Of a stretch of DNA of 64,000 nt, positions 18,598 to 25,757 are shown piece by piece. The notes beneath the pieces are model-generated. The model did not search any database and was not told where the DNA came from. It saw nothing but the letters and a program-made list of their open reading frames with translations. The DNA comes from an uncultured Phocaeicola sp. (lineage in GTDB: Bacteria; Bacteroidota; Bacteroidia; Bacteroidales; Bacteroidaceae). The stretch spans positions 14,087-78,086 of the forward strand of contig CAOYQO010000015.1 of assembly GCA_948566455.1 (NCBI GenBank). The letters run 5' to 3'. A program made the position numbers and the translations under genes. Every line of letters starts with the position of its first letter. Positions within the stretch are counted from its first letter, which is position 1.

Positions 18598-18973
18598 AGC
18601 TGCCGGCATTTTTGTTTCATTGCAACAAAAGTGACGGATTATGTAACATTTCTCGTGAACCATACGCCTTTTCACCTCTAAAAACAAATTCATGCCAATT
18701 TTCCTTCAGCCTTCAGTTTGGGCTGTTTTTCCCCATTCCATCGAAGAAAACACCTGAAGGATAATCCTTCAGCCTACTGTCAGCCCGCCTCCTCTTTTTC
18801 TATCCGAAGTATGCCGGTAATCAGCATAAAACACTTACCTTTACAGCACACCAACTGAAAAGAAAGACACCACAATGAAAGGAAAACCCCTCAAACCTTC
18901 AAGGGAAACATCTAATTTGCCCGTACAAGCTCTTTTCTCCTATGAATTAATAGGTTTTTCCAGTATGATTAAG
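18598..18973. other. Gene-free region with inverted and direct repeats
   Basis: Part of a 635-base stretch without genes (18522-19156). It holds an inverted repeat TTTTGTT/AACAAAA near 18610-18630, two copies of CCTTCAGCCT (18703-18712 and 18766-18775), and a 19-base palindrome CTGAAGGAT-A-ATCCTTCAG at 18754-18772 overlapping the second copy. No coding potential is evident. Confidence 0.5.
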
Positions 18974-18981
18974 TACTTTTG
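18974..18981 (+). promoter_or_regulatory. Possible -7 box upstream of the HU-like gene
   Basis: TACTTTTG fits the consensus. If used, transcription starts near 18988 and the three 22-base repeats would lie in a leader of about 170 bases. Confidence 0.45.
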
Positions 18982-19008
18982 TCCTGAATACTAAGACAGA
19001 CTCCGATG

Positions 19009-19074
19009 GCAGACTGTACAATCCACTATAGCAGACCGTACAGTCCACTACAGTAAACCGTACGGTCCATTGCC
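19009..19074 (+). repeat. Three tandem 22-base repeats centred on a palindrome
   Basis: Units 19009-19030, 19031-19052 and 19053-19074. Core of each: ACTGTACAAT, ACCGTACAGT, ACCGTACGGT; the last is a perfect 10-base palindrome (19057-19066) and the core is followed by CCA in all three. Spacing of 22 bases is about two helical turns, which would put bound dimers on the same DNA face. Confidence 0.7.
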
Positions 19075-19156
19075 TGCGTCTATAGAAGTTAATAGAAAGA
19101 ATCCCCTTAGCGTTCAGCAAGAAACGACTTAATCTCCCTATTAAAAAGCATTAAAC

Positions 19157-19768
19157 ATGGCAGCAAAGTATGATTTCAAAACCTCCCCCGACATACAGGG
19201 AGAGAAGGAACAGCCCACCCTGTATCCGCAAATTGTAGTATCGGGCACAAAAAACCTGAAAGACCTGGCTAAAGACATCGCCCGGCGTTCTACCGTCCAC
19301 GAAGGGACCGTCGTCGGTCTGTTATGTGACCTGGAAAGCATTATCGCCAATTACCTGGCAGACGGTTATAACGTAAAACTGGGAGAACTGGGCACATTCT
19401 CGGCCACACTGACTTGCCGCAAGGTAACGGACAAAAGCGAGATACGCGCCGCATCGGTACATTTTGACAACATAAAGTTCAAACCCACCCGGAAATTCCG
19501 TAAGGAGGTACGAAGCAAAGGAAAGCTGGAACGGGCGGAATATGGTTTCCGGACCTCCTCCACCCGATATTCAGCAGAAGAACGCTTTGTACGGCTGACA
19601 AATTATCTGAAAGAGCACTCCATTATCACTTGCAAGGAATATTGTGCCTTGACAGGGTTGCTGAAAACAAAAGCCGGCAGCGAACTACGCCAATGGAGCA
19701 GCGAAAAGAAAATAGAAAGAAACGGACGCGCCCCGCACGTGATATACAGGGCGATGCCGGAAGGCTGA
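19157..19768 (+). CDS. HU-HIG type DNA-binding protein with C-terminal extension
   Basis: 203-residue DNA-binding protein of the HU/IHF-related family (HU-HIG) common in Bacteroidales. Residues 1-125 carry the HU-like fold (DLAKDIARRSTVHEGTVVGL, then GYNVKLGELGTFSATL). Residues 135-200 are an added helical domain (RLTNYLKEHSIITCKEYCAL...) that resembles a small winged-helix unit, so the protein may bind a specific site as well as bend DNA. It is a single gene preceded by three palindromic repeats that are good candidates for its own operator. Many copies of this family occur per genome and individual roles are mostly unknown. Confidence 0.85.
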   Translation: MAAKYDFKTSPDIQGEKEQPTLYPQIVVSGTKNLKDLAKDIARRSTVHEGTVVGLLCDLESIIANYLADGYNVKLGELGTFSATLTCRKVTDKSEIRAASVHFDNIKFKPTRKFRKEVRSKGKLERAEYGFRTSSTRYSAEERFVRLTNYLKEHSIITCKEYCALTGLLKTKAGSELRQWSSEKKIERNGRAPHVIYRAMPEG

Positions 19769-19809
19769 AAAGGTATCCTTTCACCTGCTTCCCCCCTCTC
19801 CCGGAACCT

Positions 19810-20616
19810 TTATTCTTTCCGGGTGCGGCTGGTGGCTATGAGATACGCCCCCAGCAGAATCAGCGGCACACTGAGCCACTGCCCTATGTTAAAAGTCATA
19901 TCCGCCTCTTCGGCAACCTGCGGATTCTTCATAAACTCCAGAGCAAAGCGAGTGCCAAAGAATATAAGCAAGCTTACTCCGGTTATTAATCCCACCCTCT
20001 TTTGTAAATGGTATGTATGGTACATCACCCAGGCAGTTACACCGGCAACCAGGCAATACAGCATTTCATAAATCTGAGTAGGATGGCAAGGCAAACCTTC
20101 ATACAGCTGATGCCACTCCCGGGAACGGACAAATTCAAATCCCCAAGGCAACGTGGTGGGATATCCGAATATCTCGGAATTCATTAAATTACCAAAACGG
20201 ATACAGAAGCAGACAATCGCCACAGCAGGTATCATGCGGTCAAACAACCACCACACACTTTTCCGGGTTACTTTTTTCGAGTACCACATCAGAGCCAGAA
20301 TGATGGCGAACACCCCTCCGTGACTTGCCAGCCCGCCTTTCCAAATCTTGAATATTTCAACAGGATGGGCGCCATAATAGTCCCATTCATAAAACAAACA
20401 GTGCCCCAGACGGGCGCCAATGACCGTACTGACTATGCAATAGACAAAAAGCTTGTCCACCCACTCTTCCGGATACTTCTCTTTTTTGAATAAACGGCTT
20501 ACCATTTCATAAGCCAATATGAAACCAAGGCCCCACATCAGCCCATACCAACGCACTTCCCAACTACCTACTTTAAATAAGATAGGATCCACATCCCATA
20601 CAATACTTGCTATCAT
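19810..20616 (-). CDS. lgt: Prolipoprotein diacylglyceryl transferase
   Basis: 268-residue inner-membrane enzyme that transfers diacylglycerol from phosphatidylglycerol to the lipobox cysteine of prolipoproteins, the first step of lipoprotein maturation. It has about seven hydrophobic segments. Family hallmarks: WYGLMWGLGF near the start, SHGG (GGLASHGGVFA), and RFGNLMNSEIFG. The many lipoproteins in this window (adaptor, GH32, PstS-like and others) would be its clients. It lies downstream of ddh but a terminator separates them. Confidence 0.95.
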   Translation of the reverse strand: MIASIVWDVDPILFKVGSWEVRWYGLMWGLGFILAYEMVSRLFKKEKYPEEWVDKLFVYCIVSTVIGARLGHCLFYEWDYYGAHPVEIFKIWKGGLASHGGVFAIILALMWYSKKVTRKSVWWLFDRMIPAVAIVCFCIRFGNLMNSEIFGYPTTLPWGFEFVRSREWHQLYEGLPCHPTQIYEMLYCLVAGVTAWVMYHTYHLQKRVGLITGVSLLIFFGTRFALEFMKNPQVAEEADMTFNIGQWLSVPLILLGAYLIATSRTRKE

Positions 20617-20654
20617 TGTTCTATTTCTTTGTTTATGAACACAAAGGAAATAAA

Positions 20655-20692
20655 AAAATCTCTTCTCCGGAATAAAACAGAGAAGAGATTTT
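20655..20692 (-). terminator. Terminator of ddh
   Basis: Perfect 13-base arms (20655-20667 and 20680-20692), sequence AAAATCTCTTCTC and its complement, with a 12-base loop. On the minus strand it is followed by seven T residues. Confidence 0.85.
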
Positions 20693-20722
20693 CAGAATAT
20701 CGTTCTTTTTGAGGAAACCTCT

Positions 20723-21622
20723 TTATACCAAATGGGCAATCAGTTCCTCACGGTCGCCGCACAGCAGATCAATTACAGGAACTTCGATCATGGTATAACA
20801 TCCGGGCTGCTGTTTCATGGAGGCGCGTGCCACGCAAACCAGCACCTGCGCGGTAAGAGCCGGATTATTAATCTTCATGTCAAACTCGAACAACTGATTG
20901 TGAGTCTTGCCCGATACCCCTTTGCGAACCAGGTTAACGCCATGACCTACGTCGTTCAAATCGTCCACACATGGAACTTGTTTTACATGTGTCTCGTCAT
21001 TTACAAAATAAGGATCCGACTTGATGGCGGCTTCCACAGTCTTGAAGTCCGCACCTTCCTCCAGTTCCACATACACCATACGGCGATGGATACCGGTTCC
21101 CACAGGAATAGTCATGGACAAAGCATCCTTCACTCCATCAATGGCACGGACTGCTACGGAATGCCCCATGCTGCGTCCCGGACCGAAATTGGTATAAGTA
21201 ATACCCTTCGGAGCGATGGCTTCCAGCAGTGTACGGACTACAGAATCGCTTCCCGGATCCCATCCGGCAGAAATAATAGCGACAGCCTTACCGGCCTTTG
21301 CCGACTCATCCAATGAACGGCGGAGAGAAGTGATTTGCGTATGAATGTCGAAACTATCTACCGTATTGATACCCATTGCCAGAATCTCTTTCGCATATTC
21401 TTCCACGCTACGGGTCGGAGTAGCCAGCACAGCCACATCCACATCTTTCAATTCCCTTATATCTTTCACCACAGCGTATGCTTCCAACTCGGCAGGCTTG
21501 TTTTCCGCACCGCTACGACGGACGATACCTGCAATCTCAAAATCGGGAGCAGCTTCCAAAGCCTCCACTACATACTGACCAATGTTACCGTATCCAACCA
21601 CGGCCGCTCTTATTTTTTTCAT
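20723..21622 (-). CDS. ddh: meso-Diaminopimelate dehydrogenase
   Basis: 299-residue NADP-dependent enzyme that makes meso-diaminopimelate from tetrahydrodipicolinate and ammonia in one step, supplying lysine and the peptidoglycan crosslinker. It begins MKKIRAAVVGYGNIGQ, a Rossmann fold with GYGNIGQ at 10-16. DSFDIH, ISAGWDPGSDSVVR and FGPGRSMGHSVAVRAIDGV are typical of the family. It is a single-gene unit with its own promoter and terminator. A pathway partner is not visible nearby. Confidence 0.95.
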   Translation of the reverse strand: MKKIRAAVVGYGNIGQYVVEALEAAPDFEIAGIVRRSGAENKPAELEAYAVVKDIRELKDVDVAVLATPTRSVEEYAKEILAMGINTVDSFDIHTQITSLRRSLDESAKAGKAVAIISAGWDPGSDSVVRTLLEAIAPKGITYTNFGPGRSMGHSVAVRAIDGVKDALSMTIPVGTGIHRRMVYVELEEGADFKTVEAAIKSDPYFVNDETHVKQVPCVDDLNDVGHGVNLVRKGVSGKTHNQLFEFDMKINNPALTAQVLVCVARASMKQQPGCYTMIEVPVIDLLCGDREELIAHLV

Positions 21623-21663
21623 CTTTTATTGGGTTTAGTTTACTATTATCTGTTAATTCGCTG

Positions 21664-21671
21664 CAAAAATA
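21664..21671 (-). promoter_or_regulatory. -7 promoter box of ddh
   Basis: Minus-strand TATTTTTG, 41 bases before the ddh ATG. Confidence 0.5.
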
Positions 21672-21757
21672 AACATTTTGCCTCGTTTTTTTGTTCACTA
21701 CGACCTAATAATTTAAAAATATTCTTGCCGAACTTATAATTTAAAAGATAGATGTCC

Positions 21758-21765
21758 TATTTTTG
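21758..21765 (+). promoter_or_regulatory. -7 promoter box of ruvA
   Basis: TATTTTTG, 32 bases before the ruvA ATG at 21798. Confidence 0.5.
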
Positions 21766-21797
21766 CAAAGAACTGTAAATTTTCAAATGAAACAACC

Positions 21798-22391
21798 ATG
21801 ATAGAATATATTAAAGGAGACATTGCGGAGATTACTCCGGCAACGGTGGTTTTAGATTGTAACGGGATGGGGTATGGCATCAATATCTCATTGAATACGT
21901 ATTCGGCCATTCAGAATCAGAGCAATACGAAATTATATATTTATGAAGCGATCCGGGAAGACGCCTACGTACTCTACGGATTCTCGACCAAACAGGAACG
22001 GGAGTTGTTTTTGTTACTGATTTCCGTATCGGGCATCGGCGGCAACACGGCACGTATGATTCTGTCGGCCTTATCCCCTTCCGAGCTGTGCGGAGTAATC
22101 AGTTCCGGTAATGACAAATTATTGAAAACGGTAAAAGGCATCGGCCTGAAAACTGCCCAACGCATCATAGTGGACTTAAAGGACAAGATCGCCACTTCGG
22201 GCGTGGAGACGGTGAACAGTGAAATGTTTGCCAATCCGGGCAATACGGAAATTCATGACGAGGCTGTCGCCGCACTCACCATGCTGGGATTCGCACAAGC
22301 CGCATCACAAAAGGTAGTGGCTGCCATACTGAAAGAGGAGCCTGCCGCCCCGGTAGAAAAAGTGATCAAGCTGGCCTTGAAGCGATTGTAA
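21798..22391 (+). CDS. ruvA: Holliday junction DNA helicase subunit RuvA
   Basis: 197-residue DNA-binding subunit that holds the Holliday junction for the RuvB motor. N-terminal OB-fold domain (1-62, [20 protein letters not shown]), a helix-hairpin-helix region with [15 protein letters not shown] and [19 protein letters not shown] (about 72-130), a flexible linker, and the C-terminal RuvB-contacting domain from about 150 ([12 protein letters not shown]). Length is normal. It stands alone; ruvB and ruvC are not in the window. Confidence 0.96.
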
Positions 22392-22409
22392 GGGCCGTAC
22401 ATGAAACAA

Positions 22410-22470
22410 GGAACACGGACAATGCGGACTTTGGGGAGGTTCTCTTCAGGATCCGCATTGTTTGTGTTCC
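22410..22470. repeat. Long hairpin between converging genes (REP-like)
   Basis: 19-base arms 22410-22428 and 22452-22470 (outer part GGAACAC/GTGTTCC, inner part ACAATGCGGA/TCCGCATTGT), with two G-T wobbles and a 23-base loop. No T run follows. It could stop the converging ruvA and lipoprotein transcripts, or be a dispersed repeat: ACACGGA and GCGGA words recur in the hairpin at 28980-29019. Confidence 0.5.
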
Positions 22471-22478
22471 CATCCACA

Positions 22479-23303
22479 TCACTTCTCTTCCTCCTGTTCC
22501 TGCATTTTGCGGGTTACAAACTCTATTTTCAAGTTCGCTTCTTTCTTATCTTTACGGATTTGTTCCATGCCGGACAGGATGCGCGCCAACTCCGTCAATT
22601 CTGCAATCGCCTTACGGTCATTGGGTTGCATAGCCGTTTTATAAGTACGATCTCCGATAAACTGAAGTTGGATATTCTTATCTTTGTTCGCTACAATAAA
22701 AGCGATAACGCCGCCGTCTTCCCCCATCTTGTAATCGGCCTTCTCGATTGCACGGCCCAAGTCAGTGGTTTCATAGCTGTCTTTCGAGGCGGGAGTTTCG
22801 GCAAAGGTATCCCCCACACTCACTTTCACCGCCGTGTGATGCAACGTGCCGCCAGCACAATAAATAGAGGTAAGGGACATTTCCCCCTGCTCGTTCACTT
22901 GCCCGCGCAAGAATGAACGGCCTATATTCTTTTCTACTGTCTGGGTGGGATAAAAATAGTTACCCACCTCCTGATATGCAGTATCTTTCTCAAGAACAAA
23001 ATTACCCTTGACGGAATCCAGCTGAGCTTGTTTCACCACCATCATGCTATCCAGGTAAATCAGACTTTTCCGCTGTTCTTTCAAATCCACCTGCTGCATC
23101 AGCTTGACTCCCTGTTTTCTGGCTTCAAACGCTTTCGGATAAAGGATGCGGATACTGTCTATCTGCAATTTGGCCTCATTAAAGTTCTCTTTTTCTAAAG
23201 CCGCTTCGGCCTTACGCAAATTTTCTTGCGCTTTCTTCTCGCCGCCATCATCACAACCGGCCAGCAACAAGGCAAATAATGCTACTAATCCTATCTTTTT
23301 CAT
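22479..23303 (-). CDS. Lipoprotein of unknown function with N-terminal coiled coil
   Basis: 274-residue lipoprotein. The ATG at 23303 gives the signal MKKIGLVALFALLLAGC with lipobox LAGC. A helical region rich in Lys, Glu and Ala (about 25-100) looks like a coiled coil or a TPR-like repeat (RKAEAALEKENFNEAKLQID). The rest is a mixed domain with SFLRGQVNEQGEMSLTSIYC, then a charged C-terminal tail ending EEEK. I do not recognise a named family. Single gene with its own promoter box, converging on ruvA. Confidence 0.85.
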   Translation of the reverse strand: MKKIGLVALFALLLAGCDDGGEKKAQENLRKAEAALEKENFNEAKLQIDSIRILYPKAFEARKQGVKLMQQVDLKEQRKSLIYLDSMMVVKQAQLDSVKGNFVLEKDTAYQEVGNYFYPTQTVEKNIGRSFLRGQVNEQGEMSLTSIYCAGGTLHHTAVKVSVGDTFAETPASKDSYETTDLGRAIEKADYKMGEDGGVIAFIVANKDKNIQLQFIGDRTYKTAMQPNDRKAIAELTELARILSGMEQIRKDKKEANLKIEFVTRKMQEQEEEK

Positions 23304-23327
23304 GTACTTGATCGTTTTATATGCAGG

Positions 23328-23335
23328 CAAAAATA
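23328..23335 (-). promoter_or_regulatory. -7 promoter box of the lipoprotein gene
   Basis: Minus-strand TATTTTTG, 24 bases before the ATG at 23303. Confidence 0.5.
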
Positions 23336-23378
23336 CAATTTAATTGCGTGATTTCTCCTTATCCTGCGCAAAAAATCG

Positions 23379-23386
23379 TAAATTTG
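23379..23386 (+). promoter_or_regulatory. -7 promoter box of the CCA-adding enzyme gene
   Basis: TAAATTTG, 12-18 bases before the two candidate ATGs (23399, 23405), implying a very short leader. Confidence 0.5.
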
Positions 23387-23404
23387 CCCCTCTTTAAGAT
23401 GAAT

Positions 23405-24823
23405 ATGGAACTAAAAGAACACTTTAATAATAAGATATTCAAGTTAATCTCCGAAACGGCAGACGAACTGGGATTGGAATGTTACGTTGTAGGAGGTTAT
23501 GTACGAGATATATTCCTGAAGCGTCCCTCGAAGGATATAGATGTAGTCGTAGTAGGGAGCGGAATTGAAATGGCACAGGCCTTCGGCAGGAAGCTGGGAC
23601 GTGGGGCACACGTTTCTGTTTTTAAAAACTTCGGTACGGCACAAGTTAAATACCATGACACGGAAGTGGAATTTGTCGGTGCCCGTAAAGAGTCGTACAG
23701 CCATGACAGCCGCAAGCCTGTAGTAGAGGACGGCACCTTGGAGGATGACCAAAACCGGCGCGATTTCACGATCAATGCCATGGCAGTGTGCCTGAACAAA
23801 GCACGTTTCGGTGAACTGGTAGATCCTTTTAACGGGCTGGACGATTTGAAAGAGAGAACTATCCGTACACCGCTGGACCCGGACATCACTTTCAGTGACG
23901 ATCCGCTCCGCATGATGCGTTGTGTCCGGTTTGCCACACAACTGAACTTCTATATTGACGACACCACTTTCGAAGCACTGTCACGCAACAAGGAACGCAT
24001 TCATATTATCTCCAAAGAGCGCATCGCCGACGAGTTGAACAAGATCCTGCTCGCCCCCATACCGTCCAAAGGCTTTATAGAACTGGACCGCTGCGGACTG
24101 CTGCCTTTGATTTTCCCCGAACTGGTGGCGCTGCAAGGAGTGGAAACCCGGAACGGGCGTGCCCATAAAGACAACTTCTATCATACCCTGGAAGTTGTGG
24201 ACAATATTTCCAAACATACCGACAACCTATGGCTGCGTTGGGCTACGCTGTTGCATGATATAGGCAAGCCACGTACCAAACGCTGGGAGCCACGTATAGG
24301 ATGGACTTTCCATAATCATAACTTTATCGGTGAGAAAATGGTTCCGGATCTCTTCCGCAAGATGAAACTGCCCATGAATGAGAAGATGAAATATGTCCAA
24401 AAGTTGGTCAGCCTGCACATGCGCCCCATTGTTATCGCAGATGATGTAGTAACCGATTCCGCCGTGCGACGTCTGCTTTTTGAAGCCGGAGATGATATTG
24501 ACGACTTGATGATGCTGTGCGAAGCGGACATCACTTCAAAAAATGAAGCACGAAAACAAAAATTCCTGGATAACTTCAAACTGGTACGCCAGAAGCTGAA
24601 AGACCTGGAAGAAAAAGACCGGATACGCAATTTCCAACCTCCGGTAGACGGAGAAGAAATTATGCGGATATTCGACCTGCAGCCCTGCCGTGAAATAGGC
24701 AGTCTGAAAAGTTCTATCAAGGATGCCATACTGGATGGAATCATCCCTAATGAGCATGATGCTGCTTTAGAACACATGTTGAAGAAAGCAAAAAGCATGG
24801 GATTAACTCCAAAAAACTTATAA
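23405..24823 (+). CDS. CCA tRNA nucleotidyltransferase / poly(A) polymerase family with HD domain
   Basis: 472-residue class II nucleotidyltransferase that adds or repairs the tRNA 3' CCA end. N-terminal head domain has YVVGGYVRDIFLKRPSKDID and DIDVVVVG with the two metal-binding aspartates, then RRDFTINAMA (about 125) and the RNA-binding neck/body. An HD hydrolase domain follows (TLLHDIGKPRTKRW, about 282-295), as in many bacterial CCA enzymes with phosphatase activity. ATGs at 23399 and 23405 both fit; the second is taken as more typical. The frame is open further upstream, but the -7 box at 23379 argues against an earlier start. Confidence 0.92.
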   Translation: MELKEHFNNKIFKLISETADELGLECYVVGGYVRDIFLKRPSKDIDVVVVGSGIEMAQAFGRKLGRGAHVSVFKNFGTAQVKYHDTEVEFVGARKESYSHDSRKPVVEDGTLEDDQNRRDFTINAMAVCLNKARFGELVDPFNGLDDLKERTIRTPLDPDITFSDDPLRMMRCVRFATQLNFYIDDTTFEALSRNKERIHIISKERIADELNKILLAPIPSKGFIELDRCGLLPLIFPELVALQGVETRNGRAHKDNFYHTLEVVDNISKHTDNLWLRWATLLHDIGKPRTKRWEPRIGWTFHNHNFIGEKMVPDLFRKMKLPMNEKMKYVQKLVSLHMRPIVIADDVVTDSAVRRLLFEAGDDIDDLMMLCEADITSKNEARKQKFLDNFKLVRQKLKDLEEKDRIRNFQPPVDGEEIMRIFDLQPCREIGSLKSSIKDAILDGIIPNEHDAALEHMLKKAKSMGLTPKNL

Positions 24824-24827
24824 GAAA

Positions 24828-25463
24828 TTGACCATACACTATACCAAAGGAGAAGAGTGGGCCAATACCCTGTCACATGGCGTTGGTATCCTGATAGGTA
24901 TCGCCGGCGGCGGTTATCTGTTGCTTACTGCCATGAAAAGTGGCAATCCGTGGGCAACAGGCGGCATGTGGCTCTACCTATTCGGTATGCTGTCTTCCTA
25001 TATCAGCTCCACCTGGTATCATGCCAGCAAACCATCTCCTCACCGCGAAGTGTTGCGCAAATTCGATCATGCTTCGATTTATCTGCATATCGCAGGCAGC
25101 TATTCCCCCATCATGCTGATAGCCTTGCGGGAAGCAGATTATTGGGGATGGGGAATTCTTAGTTTCGTATGGCTATGCGCCCTCGCCGGGATCATTCTAT
25201 GTTTTTGTAACCTGAAAGAACATAGCAACCTGGAAACAATTTGCTATATAGCCATGGGATGCAGCATTTTTGTAGGTTTCAAGCCGCTCTGCCAACATGT
25301 GCCTCCCGCTTTTATTTATTGGTTAATCGGTGAAGGAGTGTCTTACATCACCGGAGCTGTTTTTTATTCCTTCCCCAAATTGCCCTATATGCACTCTGTT
25401 TTCCATCTGTTCGTATTAGGAGGAACGGTCTGCCACATGATGGCATTGTGGTACATTTTATAA
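24828..25463 (+). CDS. Hemolysin III family membrane protein (TTG start)
   Basis: 211-residue inner-membrane protein with about seven hydrophobic helices. It contains the family signatures YTKGEEWANTLSHGVG at the start, YHASKPS after helix 2, KFDHASIYLHIAGSYSP and the C-terminal LPYMHSVFHLFVLGGTVCH. Conserved histidines suggest a metal site as in the PAQR/hemolysin III superfamily; the haemolysin name is historical and the function in this group is uncertain. No ATG occurs upstream before an in-frame stop at 24804, and the next internal ATG would remove the first helix, so TTG at 24828, 4 bases after the preceding stop, is the likely start. Co-transcribed with the CCA-adding enzyme. Confidence 0.9.
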   Translation: MTIHYTKGEEWANTLSHGVGILIGIAGGGYLLLTAMKSGNPWATGGMWLYLFGMLSSYISSTWYHASKPSPHREVLRKFDHASIYLHIAGSYSPIMLIALREADYWGWGILSFVWLCALAGIILCFCNLKEHSNLETICYIAMGCSIFVGFKPLCQHVPPAFIYWLIGEGVSYITGAVFYSFPKLPYMHSVFHLFVLGGTVCHMMALWYIL

Positions 25464-25489
25464 CCTTCCCATCTTCAATAAGTTATCCG

Positions 25490-25535
25490 TTTTGGAAAAC
25501 TTTTATCCATTTTTTAAATAGAAAGTTTCCCAAAA
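25490..25535 (+). promoter_or_regulatory. Inverted repeat just upstream of the nrdD promoter
   Basis: 14-base arms TTTTGGAAAACTTT (25490-25503) and AAAGTTTCCCAAAA (25522-25535), one mismatch, 18-base spacer, ending 5 bases before the -7 box. It covers the position of a -33 element, so it may be an operator. It could also be a hairpin ending the hemolysin III transcript, but no T run follows. Confidence 0.45.
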
Positions 25536-25540
25536 TGTTA

Positions 25541-25548
25541 TACCTTTG
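25541..25548 (+). promoter_or_regulatory. -7 promoter box of nrdDG
   Basis: TACCTTTG, an exact consensus match, placing the transcription start at about the first base of the cobalamin riboswitch. Confidence 0.7.
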
Positions 25549-25550
25549 CA

Positions 25551-25722
25551 GCTGTCCGACAAGGTGAAGTTAACCACTTCCAAGAGGGAATGCCGTGAAA
25601 ATCAGCAACAGTACCCGCTGCTGTAATTCTCGTAGAGCTGAAACAATATGCCACTACAAAACCATTTGCGGGAAGGCGTTTTAAGGGAGAGATAAGTCAG
25701 AAAACCTGCCTGGAAGGACAGC
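25551..25722 (+). ncRNA. Cobalamin riboswitch upstream of nrdD
   Basis: About 172-base B12-sensing aptamer. The closing helix is visible: GCTGTCC (25551-25557) pairs perfectly with GGACAGC (25716-25722). Inside are the conserved core pieces in order: GAGGGAATGCCGTGAAAATC, the CAGTACCCGCTGCTGTAA segment, ATGCCACT, and the B12 box AAGTCAGAAAACCTGCC (25694-25710). The start codon of nrdD is 35 bases downstream. On binding cobalamin such elements usually shut expression. A T run follows the closing helix, but I see no complete separate terminator, so translational control is equally possible. Confidence 0.9.
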
Positions 25723-25757
25723 CAAGTTTTTTAAATTAACAATTAATTTTTCAAACA

